In this document: positions 8,562 to 16,856 of the stretch, piece by piece
How positions within the stretch are numbered: the stretch's first letter is position 1
How the letters are laid out: every line of letters begins with the position of its first letter
Source of the DNA: DASZIT01 sp963770635
GTDB lineage: Bacteria; Actinomycetota; Acidimicrobiia; Acidimicrobiales; RAAP-2
Assembly: GCA_963770635.1 (NCBI GenBank)
Contig: CAVYQI010000006.1
Location: forward strand, 682,001 to 746,000
Direction of reading: 5' to 3'
DNA: 64,000 bases
Program-made: the position numbers and the translations under genes
Notes under the pieces: model-generated
Told to the model about the DNA's origin: nothing
The model's database searches: none
What the model saw: the letters and a program-made list of their open reading frames with translations, nothing else

Positions 8562-9470
8562 ATGAGGATGTTTGACATCGAGGTAGAGGTTGGCAATCAG
8601 GTCGAAATCGGTGGGCTGAGTGTCTTCCCGATCACCAGTGCGAACAAGGTCGGTCCGGCCTTCCTGACCGGGCCGGAAGCATTTGAAGCCGGATTGATCG
8701 AGGTGAGCGAGCTCGACCCCCCGGAAGTGCCGTCTCTGGCGATCACCAACAACGCTGACGTTCCGATCCTCCTGGTGGAGGGCGAGATGCTTGTCGGCGG
8801 CGACCAGAACCGCACCATGAACGTGACGGTGCTCTGCCCGCCCCACGCCAGAATCGTTGTGCCGGTTTCTTGCGTCGAAGCCGGCCGCTGGGGGATGAGG
8901 CGAACGGTTTCGGAGTCCAGCAAGCATGCTCCGGGGTCGCTCCGGGCCACCAAGATTGCGAATCTCGAGCCGCGAATGGGCCCAAACCCCAGCAGGCAGT
9001 CGGACCAGGGGCGTGTGTGGGACGAGGTCGCCCGTCAGTCAATGGCCCATGATGTCTACTCGGGGACATCCGCGCTCGATGATGTCCAAGAGGAGGTCGA
9101 AGTTCGTATCGCCGACCAACTCGACAAGGTCAAGTCCCTTCCGGACCAGATTGGGGTGGTCTGCACCATCGGCGAACGGGTGATCGGCTTGGACCTCTTC
9201 GACAAGCCCGCCACGTTGGACAAATACCTGCGTGGCATCGTCGCCGGGCATGCCCTCGATGCCCAGTCGCCCGGGTCGGATTCCGCCTCGGTCAGTGCCA
9301 TCGAGCGCTTTCTGGCCCAAGTCGATGCCTCAGGACATGACGCCGGCAAGGGAGTGGGTCTTGGTGACGAGATTCTCCTGCACGGGGAGATCGCCGGGAT
9401 CGGACTCTCCTATGAAAAGTGCCTCATCCACCTTGCCGCGTTCCCAACCCCCACGGCGTCACCGAGCTGA
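8562..9470 (+). CDS. ARPP-1 domain protein
   Basis: A 302-residue soluble protein of the ARPP-1 family (ARG and rhodanese-phosphatase superfamily associated protein). Family-type sequences are SVFPITSANKVGPAFLTGPE, ITNNADVPILLVEGEMLVGG with GDQNRTMNVTVLCPPH following, VPVSCVEAGRW, and near the C-terminus LHGEIAGIGLSYEKCLIHLA. The start ATG 8562 is preceded by AAGGAG at good spacing; a start at 8475 would add 29 unlikely residues. Its biochemical role is not known to me beyond genomic links of the family to nucleotide and stress-conflict systems. A small membrane-protein gene follows after 7 bp and is probably co-transcribed. This is the last gene of the less GC-rich stretch. Confidence 0.75.
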   Translation: MRMFDIEVEVGNQVEIGGLSVFPITSANKVGPAFLTGPEAFEAGLIEVSELDPPEVPSLAITNNADVPILLVEGEMLVGGDQNRTMNVTVLCPPHARIVVPVSCVEAGRWGMRRTVSESSKHAPGSLRATKIANLEPRMGPNPSRQSDQGRVWDEVARQSMAHDVYSGTSALDDVQEEVEVRIADQLDKVKSLPDQIGVVCTIGERVIGLDLFDKPATLDKYLRGIVAGHALDAQSPGSDSASVSAIERFLAQVDASGHDAGKGVGLGDEILLHGEIAGIGLSYEKCLIHLAAFPTPTASPS

Positions 9471-9477
9471 TCCGGCC

Positions 9478-9726
9478 ATGAGATACAGCCGGTATTACAC
9501 CAAGAGAAATAGAGACGGCAGCCGGACGGTGGTGCGACTCGGGCCTGCCGCGACGCTCGCCATCTTCTTCAAGGAAGCGTTCCTCGGTGCCATCTGCGGT
9601 GGGTGCTTCATCATCGCCCTCAAGGTCCGCACCATCGACGCGCAGGAGGCGATCATCTGGCCGCTGATGGTTCTGTTCCCGCTGCTCGCTTGGATGAAGC
9701 GTCGGGCAGCCAGGCGACAGCCGTGA
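9478..9726 (+). CDS. small membrane protein, function unknown
   Basis: An 82-residue protein beginning MRYSRYYTKRNRDGSRTVVR at ATG 9478, only 7 bp after the ARPP-1 stop. A basic, Tyr-rich N-terminus is followed by two likely transmembrane segments (AATLAIFFKEAFLGAICGGC and IIWPLMVLFPLLAWM) and a basic tail KRRAARRQP. No ribosome site is obvious, so it may depend on translation of the upstream gene. I do not recognise the family. The linkage suggests it works with or near ARPP-1 at the membrane, which is inference. Confidence 0.6.
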   Translation: MRYSRYYTKRNRDGSRTVVRLGPAATLAIFFKEAFLGAICGGCFIIALKVRTIDAQEAIIWPLMVLFPLLAWMKRRAARRQP

Positions 9727-9748
9727 TCTTCGCCGGTAACCGGGTGAA

Positions 9749-10456
9749 TCAGAACGGGCCGATTGGGCTGTGCAGCGACAGACCGCCGTCACAATCCAGG
9801 ATGTTGCCGGTAACCCAGTTGAGTTGATGGAGGGCGAGCACGGCCTCGGTGATGTCGGCGGGTTCGCCGATCCGACCGAGAGCCGTACGGCCGGCCACCT
9901 CCTTCAGAAACCCAGTCCCGAGCGGTGCCCCACCGATCATGGGAGTGTCGGTAACTCCCGGAGCCACGGCGTTGACCCGGATGCCGTGGGGTGCCCATTC
10001 GCGGGCCGCTACCTTCACCAGCATGTCGAGGGCGGCCTTGGAGGAGCAGTATGCCCCCATGGTCCGATCAGCCAGCCGTGAGCTGATGCTCGAAGTGACC
10101 ACGATGGATCCTGGAAGCCCGGCGTCGATCATCACTCGCGCGGCGGCGCGCATGACCAGCCAGGGACCCCGGGCGTTGACGGCCATGACCCGATCCCACT
10201 CGTCCGGCGCGAGGTCGAGGAGTGGTCCAGCGTGGCCTATCCCGGCCGAGACTGTGACTTGATCCGGTGCGCCGACCCGTTCGACGGTGTCGGCCATGGC
10301 TGCGCCAACTTGCTCCGGGTCGCGGATGTCGCAGACAACGTCATTCGGTTTGGCGATGTCCCAAACCACTACGGCCCGGCCGGCTGCGCGCTGTGCCGCG
10401 GCGACGGCCGCGCCGATCCCGGAAGCGCCTCCCACCACCACGCTGGCATCAGTCAT
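9749..10456 (-). CDS. SDR-family NAD(P)-dependent oxidoreductase
   Basis: A 235-residue short-chain dehydrogenase/reductase. The Rossmann glycine motif is VVGGASGIGAAVA at the N-terminus. VVWDIA lies at the second strand. The catalytic serine is in VVTSSISSR, and Tyr/Lys are in YCSSKAALDM. PG-motif IRVNAVAPGVTDTPM is followed by a C-terminus LDCDGGLSLH. The start ATG 10456 is chosen because the N-terminal beta strand begins immediately; upstream extension gives composition typical of a wrong frame. The substrate is unknown. The gene for a TesB-like thioesterase lies 67 bp upstream on the same strand, so an acyl-CoA or alcohol pathway is possible. Confidence 0.88.
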   Translation of the reverse strand: MTDASVVVGGASGIGAAVAAAQRAAGRAVVVWDIAKPNDVVCDIRDPEQVGAAMADTVERVGAPDQVTVSAGIGHAGPLLDLAPDEWDRVMAVNARGPWLVMRAAARVMIDAGLPGSIVVTSSISSRLADRTMGAYCSSKAALDMLVKVAAREWAPHGIRVNAVAPGVTDTPMIGGAPLGTGFLKEVAGRTALGRIGEPADITEAVLALHQLNWVTGNILDCDGGLSLHSPIGPF

Positions 10457-10523
10457 CGCGGGATGCCCTCGTCGGTATGGCTGTCGAGCATGAGGGCGAG
10501 CTCCTCTCGGTGGGGCACGAGTT

Positions 10524-11399
10524 TCAATCGAGGAAGGTGAACAGGGAGACCTGAGTGGCGTACGCCACCAGTCGAGGCGGGTCGGCCTGGTTGGCCCCGA
10601 AGTCCCACAGGGCCATGTCCGCCGAGGCATACCCGTCGCCGGCATACCGGGCCCGGTTGTGAGCCAGGACCCACGAGGAGCGGCAGTCATCGAGGAGGTG
10701 AACCGTCAGGTCGACGCTCGGAGCGAACCAGGGACGATCCTGCCGGCCGATCTTCTCGCCGATCGCGCCTGGCATGGTGTCGATCAGTACCACCAGAGCC
10801 AGCGGATCAATCGTCCCGTCTGGTAGGAATGGCGGCTCGTCGAACCGGTACCAGGTGGCCGCCTCCGCGCGGTCGGGAACCCAGTCCTCGTCCCAGCGAT
10901 GCCCCCGTGCCCGCCTTCCCTCCACCCGCTTTTCCCAGAATGGCATGGGCTCGAAATCGACGTCTTCCGGCACCGGGTCGCGGTATGACGCGCAGTCCCC
11001 CGGGGGCGGAACGTTTTCTGGGGGTGCCAGATCGGTGAAGGCGAAACCCTCCCGGGTCGACCCGAACACGCCGGTGGTGAGATGGCCACGCTTGGCGCCG
11101 ACGTTGGCAACCTCGGCCCGCAGGTGGGACATGGTCCGGCCCCGCCGCAGCAGATCCACCTCGACGCTGACGTCCCCCGCCGCCACCTGGGCAATGAACG
11201 CAGTATGCAATGTCCGAAGTCGTTGGGTCGGATCGTCGAGGGCATCGCTCATCGCCCGCAGAGCCAGAGCGGTGACGATGCCGCCCTGGGGGAGCGGCCG
11301 GAGGTTCCACGACTCGTCGATGGACCCCTCATAGCTGCCCTCCGAGCCCGTCGGGCGAACTGACGTCGTCTCGAAGAAAGGGTTCCCCACCGAGCGCAT
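10524..11399 (-). CDS. TesB-like acyl-CoA thioesterase family protein
   Basis: A 291-residue protein with double hot-dog character. It begins MRSVGNPFFETTSVRPTG at ATG 11399. The first hot dog contains LPQGGIVTALALRAM and LHTAFIAQVAAGDVSVEVDL, with RRGRTMSHLRAEV. The second half includes LALVVLIDTMPGAIGEKIG, FAPSVDLTVHLLDD and GYASADMALWDF. These match the actinobacterial 4HBT_3/TesB-like thioesterases that hydrolyse acyl-CoA esters. It sits just upstream of an SDR and downstream (on the same strand) of a strong terminator that ends the DUF4389 gene, so it has its own promoter. Acyl chain preference cannot be predicted. Confidence 0.8.
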   Translation of the reverse strand: MRSVGNPFFETTSVRPTGSEGSYEGSIDESWNLRPLPQGGIVTALALRAMSDALDDPTQRLRTLHTAFIAQVAAGDVSVEVDLLRRGRTMSHLRAEVANVGAKRGHLTTGVFGSTREGFAFTDLAPPENVPPPGDCASYRDPVPEDVDFEPMPFWEKRVEGRRARGHRWDEDWVPDRAEAATWYRFDEPPFLPDGTIDPLALVVLIDTMPGAIGEKIGRQDRPWFAPSVDLTVHLLDDCRSSWVLAHNRARYAGDGYASADMALWDFGANQADPPRLVAYATQVSLFTFLD

Positions 11400-11467
11400 G
11401 CTCGCAGATCCGGCGGAATCGGACAAACACAGTGGGCGGTTCGATGCCGCCCGCCGGCCGAGTTCGG

Positions 11468-11504
11468 AAAAAATGATGGCGGGCCCCGAAGGGTCCGCCA
11501 TCAT
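11468..11504 (-). terminator. rho-independent terminator of the DUF4389 gene
   Basis: A 14-bp stem (11473-11486 with 11491-11504, one G-T pair) closes a CGAA tetraloop. On the minus strand it is followed at once by six U residues (A-run 11468-11473). It lies 33 bp beyond the stop of the minus-strand DUF4389 gene. Confidence 0.85.
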
Positions 11505-11536
11505 CACTTCGCGGCGGCCGCTAGGAGCCGCACCTC

Positions 11537-12187
11537 TTACTCGACGGTGAAACCTGGGTAGACGTCGGTCATCAGGTTGTAATAGAGGTTCACCTTGTAG
11601 GCGTAACGCATGACCCGAATGGTGTACGCCCTCCAATTCTCTGGCCACTTGCCGGTGAAGAGCACCGTGAAGAACGCCACGATCATCGCGACGTAGACCC
11701 CGAGGATGTAGACGAACAGGACGACGAATGCGGGGATCGCCAGTAGCCACTTGATGAAGATGAGCCCCCGGCTCAGATTCCGCGGATACTCGGAGATGGA
11801 GAAGGTCGCCGGGTCGCCTCCCGGATCGGCCAGGGTGCCCTTCACCCCGAATTCCGGATACGGCTCCCGCATGAAGAAGTAGAAGGTGCTGACCCGCCAC
11901 TGGTACCTCATAACGCCGGCGGCGAAGTCGTACATGGACTCCGGATACTCACCGGTGAACAGAATTGAGAACCAGGCGATGACGGTGATCACGCCCATCA
12001 CGATCTGGAGCACGAAGAGGTACAAGAAGTGGGGAATCGCCATGATCGGGTTGCCGATCACCCGCCAGTTGGCCACCTCGAGCGGTGCATCGAGGTCCAT
12101 CGTGATGGGTGAGGGTCCCGACGGCGTCAGGAGTCCGCCTCCAGGCGGTGGTGGTGGTGGTGGGGGCGGTGGCGAAACGTCTGTCAT
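11537..12187 (-). CDS. DUF4389 membrane protein with polyproline N-terminus
   Basis: A 216-residue protein starting at ATG 12187 behind GGGAGGGACC. Residues 6-15 are ten consecutive prolines followed by GGG. The rest contains two DUF4389-type repeats. Each repeat has a long hydrophobic segment (MAIPHFLYLFVLQIVMGVIT; WLLAIPAFVVLFVYILGVYV), a LFTG-x-(Y/W)PE motif, a VMRY-x-(W/Y)-(R/K)V motif, and a Y/F-rich stretch ending in a YP motif. DUF4389 proteins are common in actinobacteria; no molecular function is established. The polyproline run would need EF-P for efficient translation, which is family-independent knowledge. It is monocistronic, ending in a strong terminator. Confidence 0.88.
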   Translation of the reverse strand: MTDVSPPPPPPPPPPGGGLLTPSGPSPITMDLDAPLEVANWRVIGNPIMAIPHFLYLFVLQIVMGVITVIAWFSILFTGEYPESMYDFAAGVMRYQWRVSTFYFFMREPYPEFGVKGTLADPGGDPATFSISEYPRNLSRGLIFIKWLLAIPAFVVLFVYILGVYVAMIVAFFTVLFTGKWPENWRAYTIRVMRYAYKVNLYYNLMTDVYPGFTVE

Positions 12188-12361
12188 TTGGTCCCTCCCA
12201 AGGGGTTTCGGATTTCAGTGGGTTGTCTCTGGTGCCTGCCCAAGAAGCCGCCGATCCGGTTCCTGCAGCAAGAGTGTGGCAGGTTCTGGTTTGCCGTGCC
12301 GGGATGGTGGCACTTTCGCCTCGACCCGTCTTGAGCAGGGATCTTGAGAGATACTGCCCCC

Positions 12362-12754
12362 ATGGAAGATCGAAACGTGTTGGGCGGCCCGCTGGAGGCC
12401 TGCGGCAACGACCCGGTGACCGGATTCTTTCGGGACGGCTGTTGCCATACCGGTCCTGAGGACCTGGGCAGCCACACCATCTGCGCGGTGGTGACCGCCG
12501 AATTCCTCGAGCACCAGCAACGGATCGGGAACGACCTGAGCACCCCGATGCCCCGATTCGGGTTCCCCGGCCTGGTCCCCGGGGACCGCTGGTGCGTGAC
12601 CGCGGCCAACTGGTTGCGGGCCCACCAGGACGGGGCGGCCGCCTACGTGGTGCTGGCCTCCACCCACGAGCGGGCCCTGGAGATCGTGCCGCTGGCCGCC
12701 CTCCAAGAGCACGCCGTCGACGTCCCGGCCAGTACCGACGGCCTCGACGCCTGA
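12362..12754 (+). CDS. DUF2237 family protein
   Basis: A 130-residue soluble protein nearly entirely made of the DUF2237 domain: NVLGGPLEACGNDPVTGFFR, DGCCHTGPEDLGSHTICAVV, TAEFLEHQQRIGNDLSTPMP, GFPGLVPGDRWCV and VVLASTHERALEIVPLAALQ. Conserved Cys and His residues (CCHTG, GSHTIC, RWC) suggest metal or redox chemistry, but no function is established for the family. The start ATG 12362 gives MEDRNVLGG, the usual beginning. It is divergent from DUF4389, sharing a 174-bp promoter region, and is followed after 4 bp by the WS/DGAT gene. Confidence 0.9.
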   Translation: MEDRNVLGGPLEACGNDPVTGFFRDGCCHTGPEDLGSHTICAVVTAEFLEHQQRIGNDLSTPMPRFGFPGLVPGDRWCVTAANWLRAHQDGAAAYVVLASTHERALEIVPLAALQEHAVDVPASTDGLDA

Positions 12755-12758
12755 GCGC

Positions 12759-14069
12759 ATGGTGATATCCGCGTCCGGGCCGGAGAGTGAGGCCCTTACC
12801 GACGAAGACCTCGCCATCCTCTCCAAGGAGAGTCCGACGGTGGTCGGCCACGTCGGAAAGGTGATCGTGGTGGGTCCCACCTTGTCCGTCGACGATCTCC
12901 GGGCCTCGCTGGAAGCCAGGATCGCCGCCCTCCCCTCTCTGACCCGCCGGCTGGGCGGCCCTCCCGGTGCCCCGGCGTGGGTACCCGACACCGGCTTCCA
13001 TCTCGAAGATCACGTCGTCGACGCCACCAGGCCGAACTCCCTGACCACCGCCGATCTCAACCACCAGATCGCCGAGCTCTTCGCCCAGCGCCTGGATCGC
13101 AGCCGCCCGCTCTGGCGGATCGACGTGCTCGGCCCCCTCGAGGACGGGAGCCGGGTGCTGGTATGGCGGGTGCACCATGCCCTGGCCGACGGCCAGACCG
13201 CGGTGCGCTTCGCCACCGCACTGCTGTGGGATGTGGGCACCGGGCCGACACCCCTGGCGTCAGCGTCAGCGTCAGCGTCAGCGGCGGCCCGGGCCACCGC
13301 GACCGCCGAGCTCCACCATCGTCGGCACCGTCAGAACCTGGTCGGCTTCCTCGAACGCGAGTTCCGTCGTGACCGCGGCCCGTCGCCCTTCGATGGACAG
13401 ATCGGCGCCCAGCGCTCGGTGGCGTTCGCCACCGTGCAACTCAACCCCCTCCGACTCAGCGCCCGCAGCGTCGCGGGGGCAACGGTCAATGATGCGGTGC
13501 TTGCCTGCGTCACCGGTGGATTGCGTTGCTGGATGGAGAAGGGTGGCAATGAATCGCTCCACGACCTGCGGGTCAAGGTGCCGGTGAGCATGCACGATGC
13601 CACCGACACCTTGGGCAATCGCGATTCCTTCTTCTATCTCGGCCTTCCCCTCGGGGAGCCCGACCCGGCCGACCGCATCCGGCTCATCCGCCAGGAGTCG
13701 GCGATCAGAAAGACACGGCACGACGCCCAGGAGATGGACCGGGCGTTGGCGGCGTTGTCCCGGGTGTCGCCCCGGCTGCGCCAGGTCTGCGACCGCTTCC
13801 TGATGGACCCCAGGGAGTTCGCCGTCAACGTGTCGAACGTTCCTGGCCCGCGGAAGGCTGTCTCCGTCGTCGGCCGACCCGTGCAGACCATCCACGATCT
13901 CGCCGACATCGCCGAACGCCATGCGCTTCGGGTGGCGGCCGTCACCTACGCCGGCCAGCTCGGCTTCGGCCTGTGTGCCGATGCCGCCCTGATTGAGGAC
14001 CTGCCGGGCCTGGCCGACGCCATCCAGGCCGAGGCGGATGACCTCATCGCCTTGGCGCCTTCCAGCTGA
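12759..14069 (+). CDS. wax ester synthase/diacylglycerol acyltransferase (WS/DGAT) family protein
   Basis: A 436-residue acyltransferase that would transfer acyl groups from acyl-CoA to diacylglycerol or fatty alcohols to make storage lipids. The catalytic HHxxxDG motif is present as VHHALADGQTAVRF near residue 145. Family motifs further on are VNDAVLACVTGGLRCWM, LRVKVPVSMHD and a PLxNxxxN-like VNVSNVPGPRKAVSV (the NVPGP motif), with YAGQLGFGLCAD near the end. The start ATG 12759 follows the DUF2237 stop by 4 bp. A (GCGTCA)4 repeat encodes an Ser-Ala run near residue 168, probably a flexible linker. The first strand sequence LSKESPTVVGHVGKVIVV departs from the usual HM-x-G motif, so substrate range may differ. 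Confidence 0.85.
   Translation: MVISASGPESEALTDEDLAILSKESPTVVGHVGKVIVVGPTLSVDDLRASLEARIAALPSLTRRLGGPPGAPAWVPDTGFHLEDHVVDATRPNSLTTADLNHQIAELFAQRLDRSRPLWRIDVLGPLEDGSRVLVWRVHHALADGQTAVRFATALLWDVGTGPTPLASASASASAAARATATAELHHRRHRQNLVGFLEREFRRDRGPSPFDGQIGAQRSVAFATVQLNPLRLSARSVAGATVNDAVLACVTGGLRCWMEKGGNESLHDLRVKVPVSMHDATDTLGNRDSFFYLGLPLGEPDPADRIRLIRQESAIRKTRHDAQEMDRALAALSRVSPRLRQVCDRFLMDPREFAVNVSNVPGPRKAVSVVGRPVQTIHDLADIAERHALRVAAVTYAGQLGFGLCADAALIEDLPGLADAIQAEADDLIALAPSS
13257..13280. repeat. (GCGTCA)4 hexanucleotide tandem repeat inside the WS/DGAT gene
   Basis: Four perfect copies of GCGTCA, in frame, encode alternating Ala-Ser. Copy-number change would alter linker length without shifting the frame. 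Confidence 0.9.
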
Positions 14070-14098
14070 CCGCGATTTGCTGTTGGACCACTCGAAAC

Positions 14099-14473
14099 TC
14101 AATAGGGAAGATCTTCGGGGCGGCAGTTGCGATAGTCGGGCTCGAGTGACGTCTCGAATCGCACCGCCGCGATCGTCGAGCGCCCCTCCAGGACGGCCCG
14201 GGCCACCCGGTGCATCCCGTCCATCACCCGTCCGTCGGAGCCCAGGATGATCGGATACGACGTGTCGACCTCTTGGATCAGTCGGGTGTGCTCCACGACG
14301 GCTCGGACGGTGGGCGCCAGCTCGTCGGTGAACCAGTAGACCGAGTCGACCTCGTCGATCGATTCCAGTGGAATCTGTTCGACCGGGAGCCCGGCGCTCA
14401 GCCGGACCAGTCGATCGACGTCCCAGGCGTCGAGACCCTGCTCACCGGGCCAGAAGTGGTACTGCTTGCGCAC
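14099..14473 (-). CDS. ParB/Srx-fold-like conserved hypothetical protein
   Basis: A 124-residue protein beginning MRKQYHFWPGEQGLDAWDVD at ATG 14473. It has PVEQIPLESIDEVDSVYWF, then HTRLIQEVDTSYPIILGSDG and VMDGMHRVARAVLEGRSTI. The DGxHR-like signature (DGMHRV) after a strand of the form PIIL-xx-DGRVMDG is the hallmark of ParB/sulfiredoxin-fold proteins that bind nucleotide. Highly similar stand-alone proteins occur in many bacteria and have no assigned role that I know of. It ends 30 bp from the WS/DGAT stop (convergent) and lies downstream of the phosphotransferase operon on the same strand, 37 bp from the phosphotransferase stop. Confidence 0.75.
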   Translation of the reverse strand: MRKQYHFWPGEQGLDAWDVDRLVRLSAGLPVEQIPLESIDEVDSVYWFTDELAPTVRAVVEHTRLIQEVDTSYPIILGSDGRVMDGMHRVARAVLEGRSTIAAVRFETSLEPDYRNCRPEDLPY

Positions 14474-14509
14474 GGTTGCAGTCTCTCTCAGCCATCCCGT
14501 TGGCGGGCC

Positions 14510-15871
14510 CTACGGGTGTGGCCGCTCCAGATACGAAGGATTGGCCACCCGCAACTGATCACGGGCCGAAGCGGCCAGGACCCTTCCCACCCGTTGCCAG
14601 TCGTCATCGAATCGGCCTGCGCGGATGGCGGCGACGAGTTCCCGGTCGCTGTCCACTCCCAGACCCGCCAGTCGGCCGGCGTGGTCTCTGCCGATTGCCG
14701 GGCCCAACCGCATCTCCCGCTCGGCGATCTGGAGGGCGTTGCGGGCTACCCGGGCTTCGAAGGCCACCCTCCCCGTGCTCTTCTCCATCACCCCCGACTC
14801 GAGATACTCGGAGACCGCTTCGACCAACTCCATCGCCGTCGGTCGACCGAAGGGAGCCGTTGTCGCTGGGCTCCGATCCGGTTCCGGCTCTGCGCCCACC
14901 AGTTCGTCGGGTTCGATGCCCATCAACGCCAGCAGGTCCCACTCGCTCTCACAGATGCGCCGCCCGATGGCGGCCAGCTCCACCGACCGGGTGCTCCCGC
15001 TCAGATGGGCGGAGGCCTGCAAACTACAGACCACCGCCCACTTCATGGTGCCGTAGGCCTCCCACCACACCACCTCGGCCGGATCGACGGCTCGGCCGCC
15101 CGCCGCCTCATACGCCTCGAGCAGGACGCCCAGATCCCCGAACCCACCGACTCTCGCCGCCCCTCCGAACCTCCAGGCCGGAGCGCAGAGCCAGCCGATG
15201 TCCTCCACCGGATCGCCCCGATGGGCCAGCTCCCAGTCGAGGACCGCCCGCAGGCCGTCGGGGCCCACCAGCAGGTTCCCGAGACGGAAGTCCCCGTGCA
15301 CGGTCCGGGGCGGTCCGGCGGCCGGCCGGTGGGCATCGAGCCAACGGGCGCCGAGCTCGAGGGCAGGACGCACCTCGCTCAGCGCGTCCAACAACGGCAA
15401 CGGATCGGCCAAGGGATCGGTGGCGCTGAGACCGGGAACCGACTGCGGCTCGATGGCATGGATGGCGGCCAAGGCCCGGCCGCACTGGGCGGTCAACAGC
15501 TGTCGAGCCTGTTCCCACTCGGGATCCCGGAGGATCTTGCGGGGGATGGTCTCCCCCTCCACCCGGGTGACCACCAACCATCGGCGGCCGAGACCTTCTC
15601 CTTCCCCGGAGGCCACCACCTCGGGGACCGGCACCCCGCCTCGGTGAGCGGCCGCCAGCAACTCGGCTTCGGCGCTCACCGAGCCGTTCTGGGTGGCGCC
15701 GTCGCCCCGGTCCTGCTGGATGATCAGGGGTCGGATTACGCCGCCGGGATCGATCAGGTCGAAGGAGGAGGTGACCCGTGACGCCCCTCCCGACAGGCGC
15801 CGGAGGTTCTCGACCCGGCCCCCCAGCAAGGCTTCCAATGTATCGGCGACGTCGTCGGTTGCGGCGCTCAC
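14510..15871 (-). CDS. APH-fold phosphotransferase family protein with C-terminal helical domain
   Basis: A 453-residue protein. The kinase-like part has LRRLSGGASRVTSSFDL as nucleotide loop, VHGDFRLGNLLV (the HGD-x4-N catalytic loop) and AVLDWELAHRGDPVEDIGWL (the metal-binding D). This resembles the acyl-CoA dehydrogenase-associated aminoglycoside-phosphotransferase family. The final 120 residues (AMELVEAVSEYLES through RDQLRVANPSYL) form a separate helical domain of the DUF6285 type. The GTG start at 15871 lies 2 bp after the stop of the upstream gene, so the three genes SDR, AttH-like and phosphotransferase form a tight operon. Likely substrates are small alcohols or lipid-derived compounds, not aminoglycosides; this is inference from context. 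Confidence 0.8.
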   Translation of the reverse strand: MSAATDDVADTLEALLGGRVENLRRLSGGASRVTSSFDLIDPGGVIRPLIIQQDRGDGATQNGSVSAEAELLAAAHRGGVPVPEVVASGEGEGLGRRWLVVTRVEGETIPRKILRDPEWEQARQLLTAQCGRALAAIHAIEPQSVPGLSATDPLADPLPLLDALSEVRPALELGARWLDAHRPAAGPPRTVHGDFRLGNLLVGPDGLRAVLDWELAHRGDPVEDIGWLCAPAWRFGGAARVGGFGDLGVLLEAYEAAGGRAVDPAEVVWWEAYGTMKWAVVCSLQASAHLSGSTRSVELAAIGRRICESEWDLLALMGIEPDELVGAEPEPDRSPATTAPFGRPTAMELVEAVSEYLESGVMEKSTGRVAFEARVARNALQIAEREMRLGPAIGRDHAGRLAGLGVDSDRELVAAIRAGRFDDDWQRVGRVLAASARDQLRVANPSYLERPHP

Positions 15872-15873
15872 CT

Positions 15874-16854
15874 TCAGTCGACGGGGACGACCGGCTTGCC
15901 GCTGTCGTCCAGCTGATGCAGGTACTCGCAGATCCCGTAGCCGGTGCGATCCTCGTAGGTCCAACGGGCCAACCCCTCGTTGACCACCGTGCCCCGGCCC
16001 TGCCCGATATCGGCCACCCGCATCACGTCGCCGCGCAGGTCGTAGGTACGGTCCGACTTGTCCAGGACCTGCATGTGGACCACCCGGTGGGTGTACCCGT
16101 CGTCCTCGAGCTCGGTGCGGAGCCGCCACTCGGCGACGCTCGTCGCCCGGTCGCCGTTCCATACCCAACCCCGGTGCAGATCACCGGCCTCGGTGCCGAG
16201 CCGGATCCCGCCGAAGTGCATGTCCTCGCCCACGTTGATGCTGAACCAGCGCCACATCTTCGGCCCGCCCCAGCGTCGGGGACCCCACGACCGGTCGCGG
16301 TTGCCGTGAGCGTCCTTCCACTCCGACCGCACGCCGTCGACCTCCAGCCACCCGGTCCACCGGCCGGCCTGCTCGAGGTGGCCCTTACCCACCGTGCCGG
16401 CCGCCGCGGCCGCCTCTTTCGAACGGGTACCCCGGGGCTGTCCGTCGGTGCCGATGGCCGGGGTCACTGCGTCGAAGCGGACGTCGAGAGCCACATGGGC
16501 GGTGTGGGTGGACTCCGCCCCCGGGGTGGTGTCCCGGGTCGGGATATCGGTGTCGGCGGTCAGGCGCCATGACTGGAGGGGCTCGAGCATCTCGTAGCGA
16601 ACCCCACCCACCTCGAGAACGGTGTCGACCATTTCGTGTTGCTCTTTCACTCCCCGGTGTTCGGCCAGACCGCCTCCGGGAAGCCACACCGACAGTCCGA
16701 CGTCCATGGTCCCCTCGTTGGGCCGGACCCCGATGCGGGTGAAGAAGCCCGAGTCGGTACCCGGATCGAAGGCGTTGAAGTAGTAGGACTCGCTCCAGGC
16801 GGTATCGCCTTCGACGGGATGGGCGAGATCATGGCGGGCTTCGAGAATCGGCAT
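15874..16854 (-). CDS. DUF7064/AttH-like lipocalin-fold protein of the phosphotransferase operon
   Basis: A 326-residue protein starting at ATG 16854, 2 bp after the SDR stop. The sequence opens MPILEARHDLAHPVEGDTAW and SESYYFNAFDPGTDSGFFTR, and has IGVRPNEGTMDVGLSVWLPG, then GRWTGWLEVDGV and HGNRDRSWGPRRWGG. The RDRSWG motif and many beta-strand aromatic repeats resemble carotenoid-hydratase/AttH-like double-lipocalin proteins and the actinobacterial DUF7064 family that travels with such phosphotransferases. No catalytic residue can be named with confidence. Tight spacing with the SDR and phosphotransferase genes implies a shared pathway, probably modification of a hydrophobic substrate. Confidence 0.65.
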   Translation of the reverse strand: MPILEARHDLAHPVEGDTAWSESYYFNAFDPGTDSGFFTRIGVRPNEGTMDVGLSVWLPGGGLAEHRGVKEQHEMVDTVLEVGGVRYEMLEPLQSWRLTADTDIPTRDTTPGAESTHTAHVALDVRFDAVTPAIGTDGQPRGTRSKEAAAAAGTVGKGHLEQAGRWTGWLEVDGVRSEWKDAHGNRDRSWGPRRWGGPKMWRWFSINVGEDMHFGGIRLGTEAGDLHRGWVWNGDRATSVAEWRLRTELEDDGYTHRVVHMQVLDKSDRTYDLRGDVMRVADIGQGRGTVVNEGLARWTYEDRTGYGICEYLHQLDDSGKPVVPVD

Positions 16855-16856
16855 GC

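Noticed and set aside
924..9700. Mobile island with a tRNA att site
   Set aside because: No copy of the tRNA 3' end was found near 9.5-9.7 kb and no integrase is present; only lower GC supports an island.
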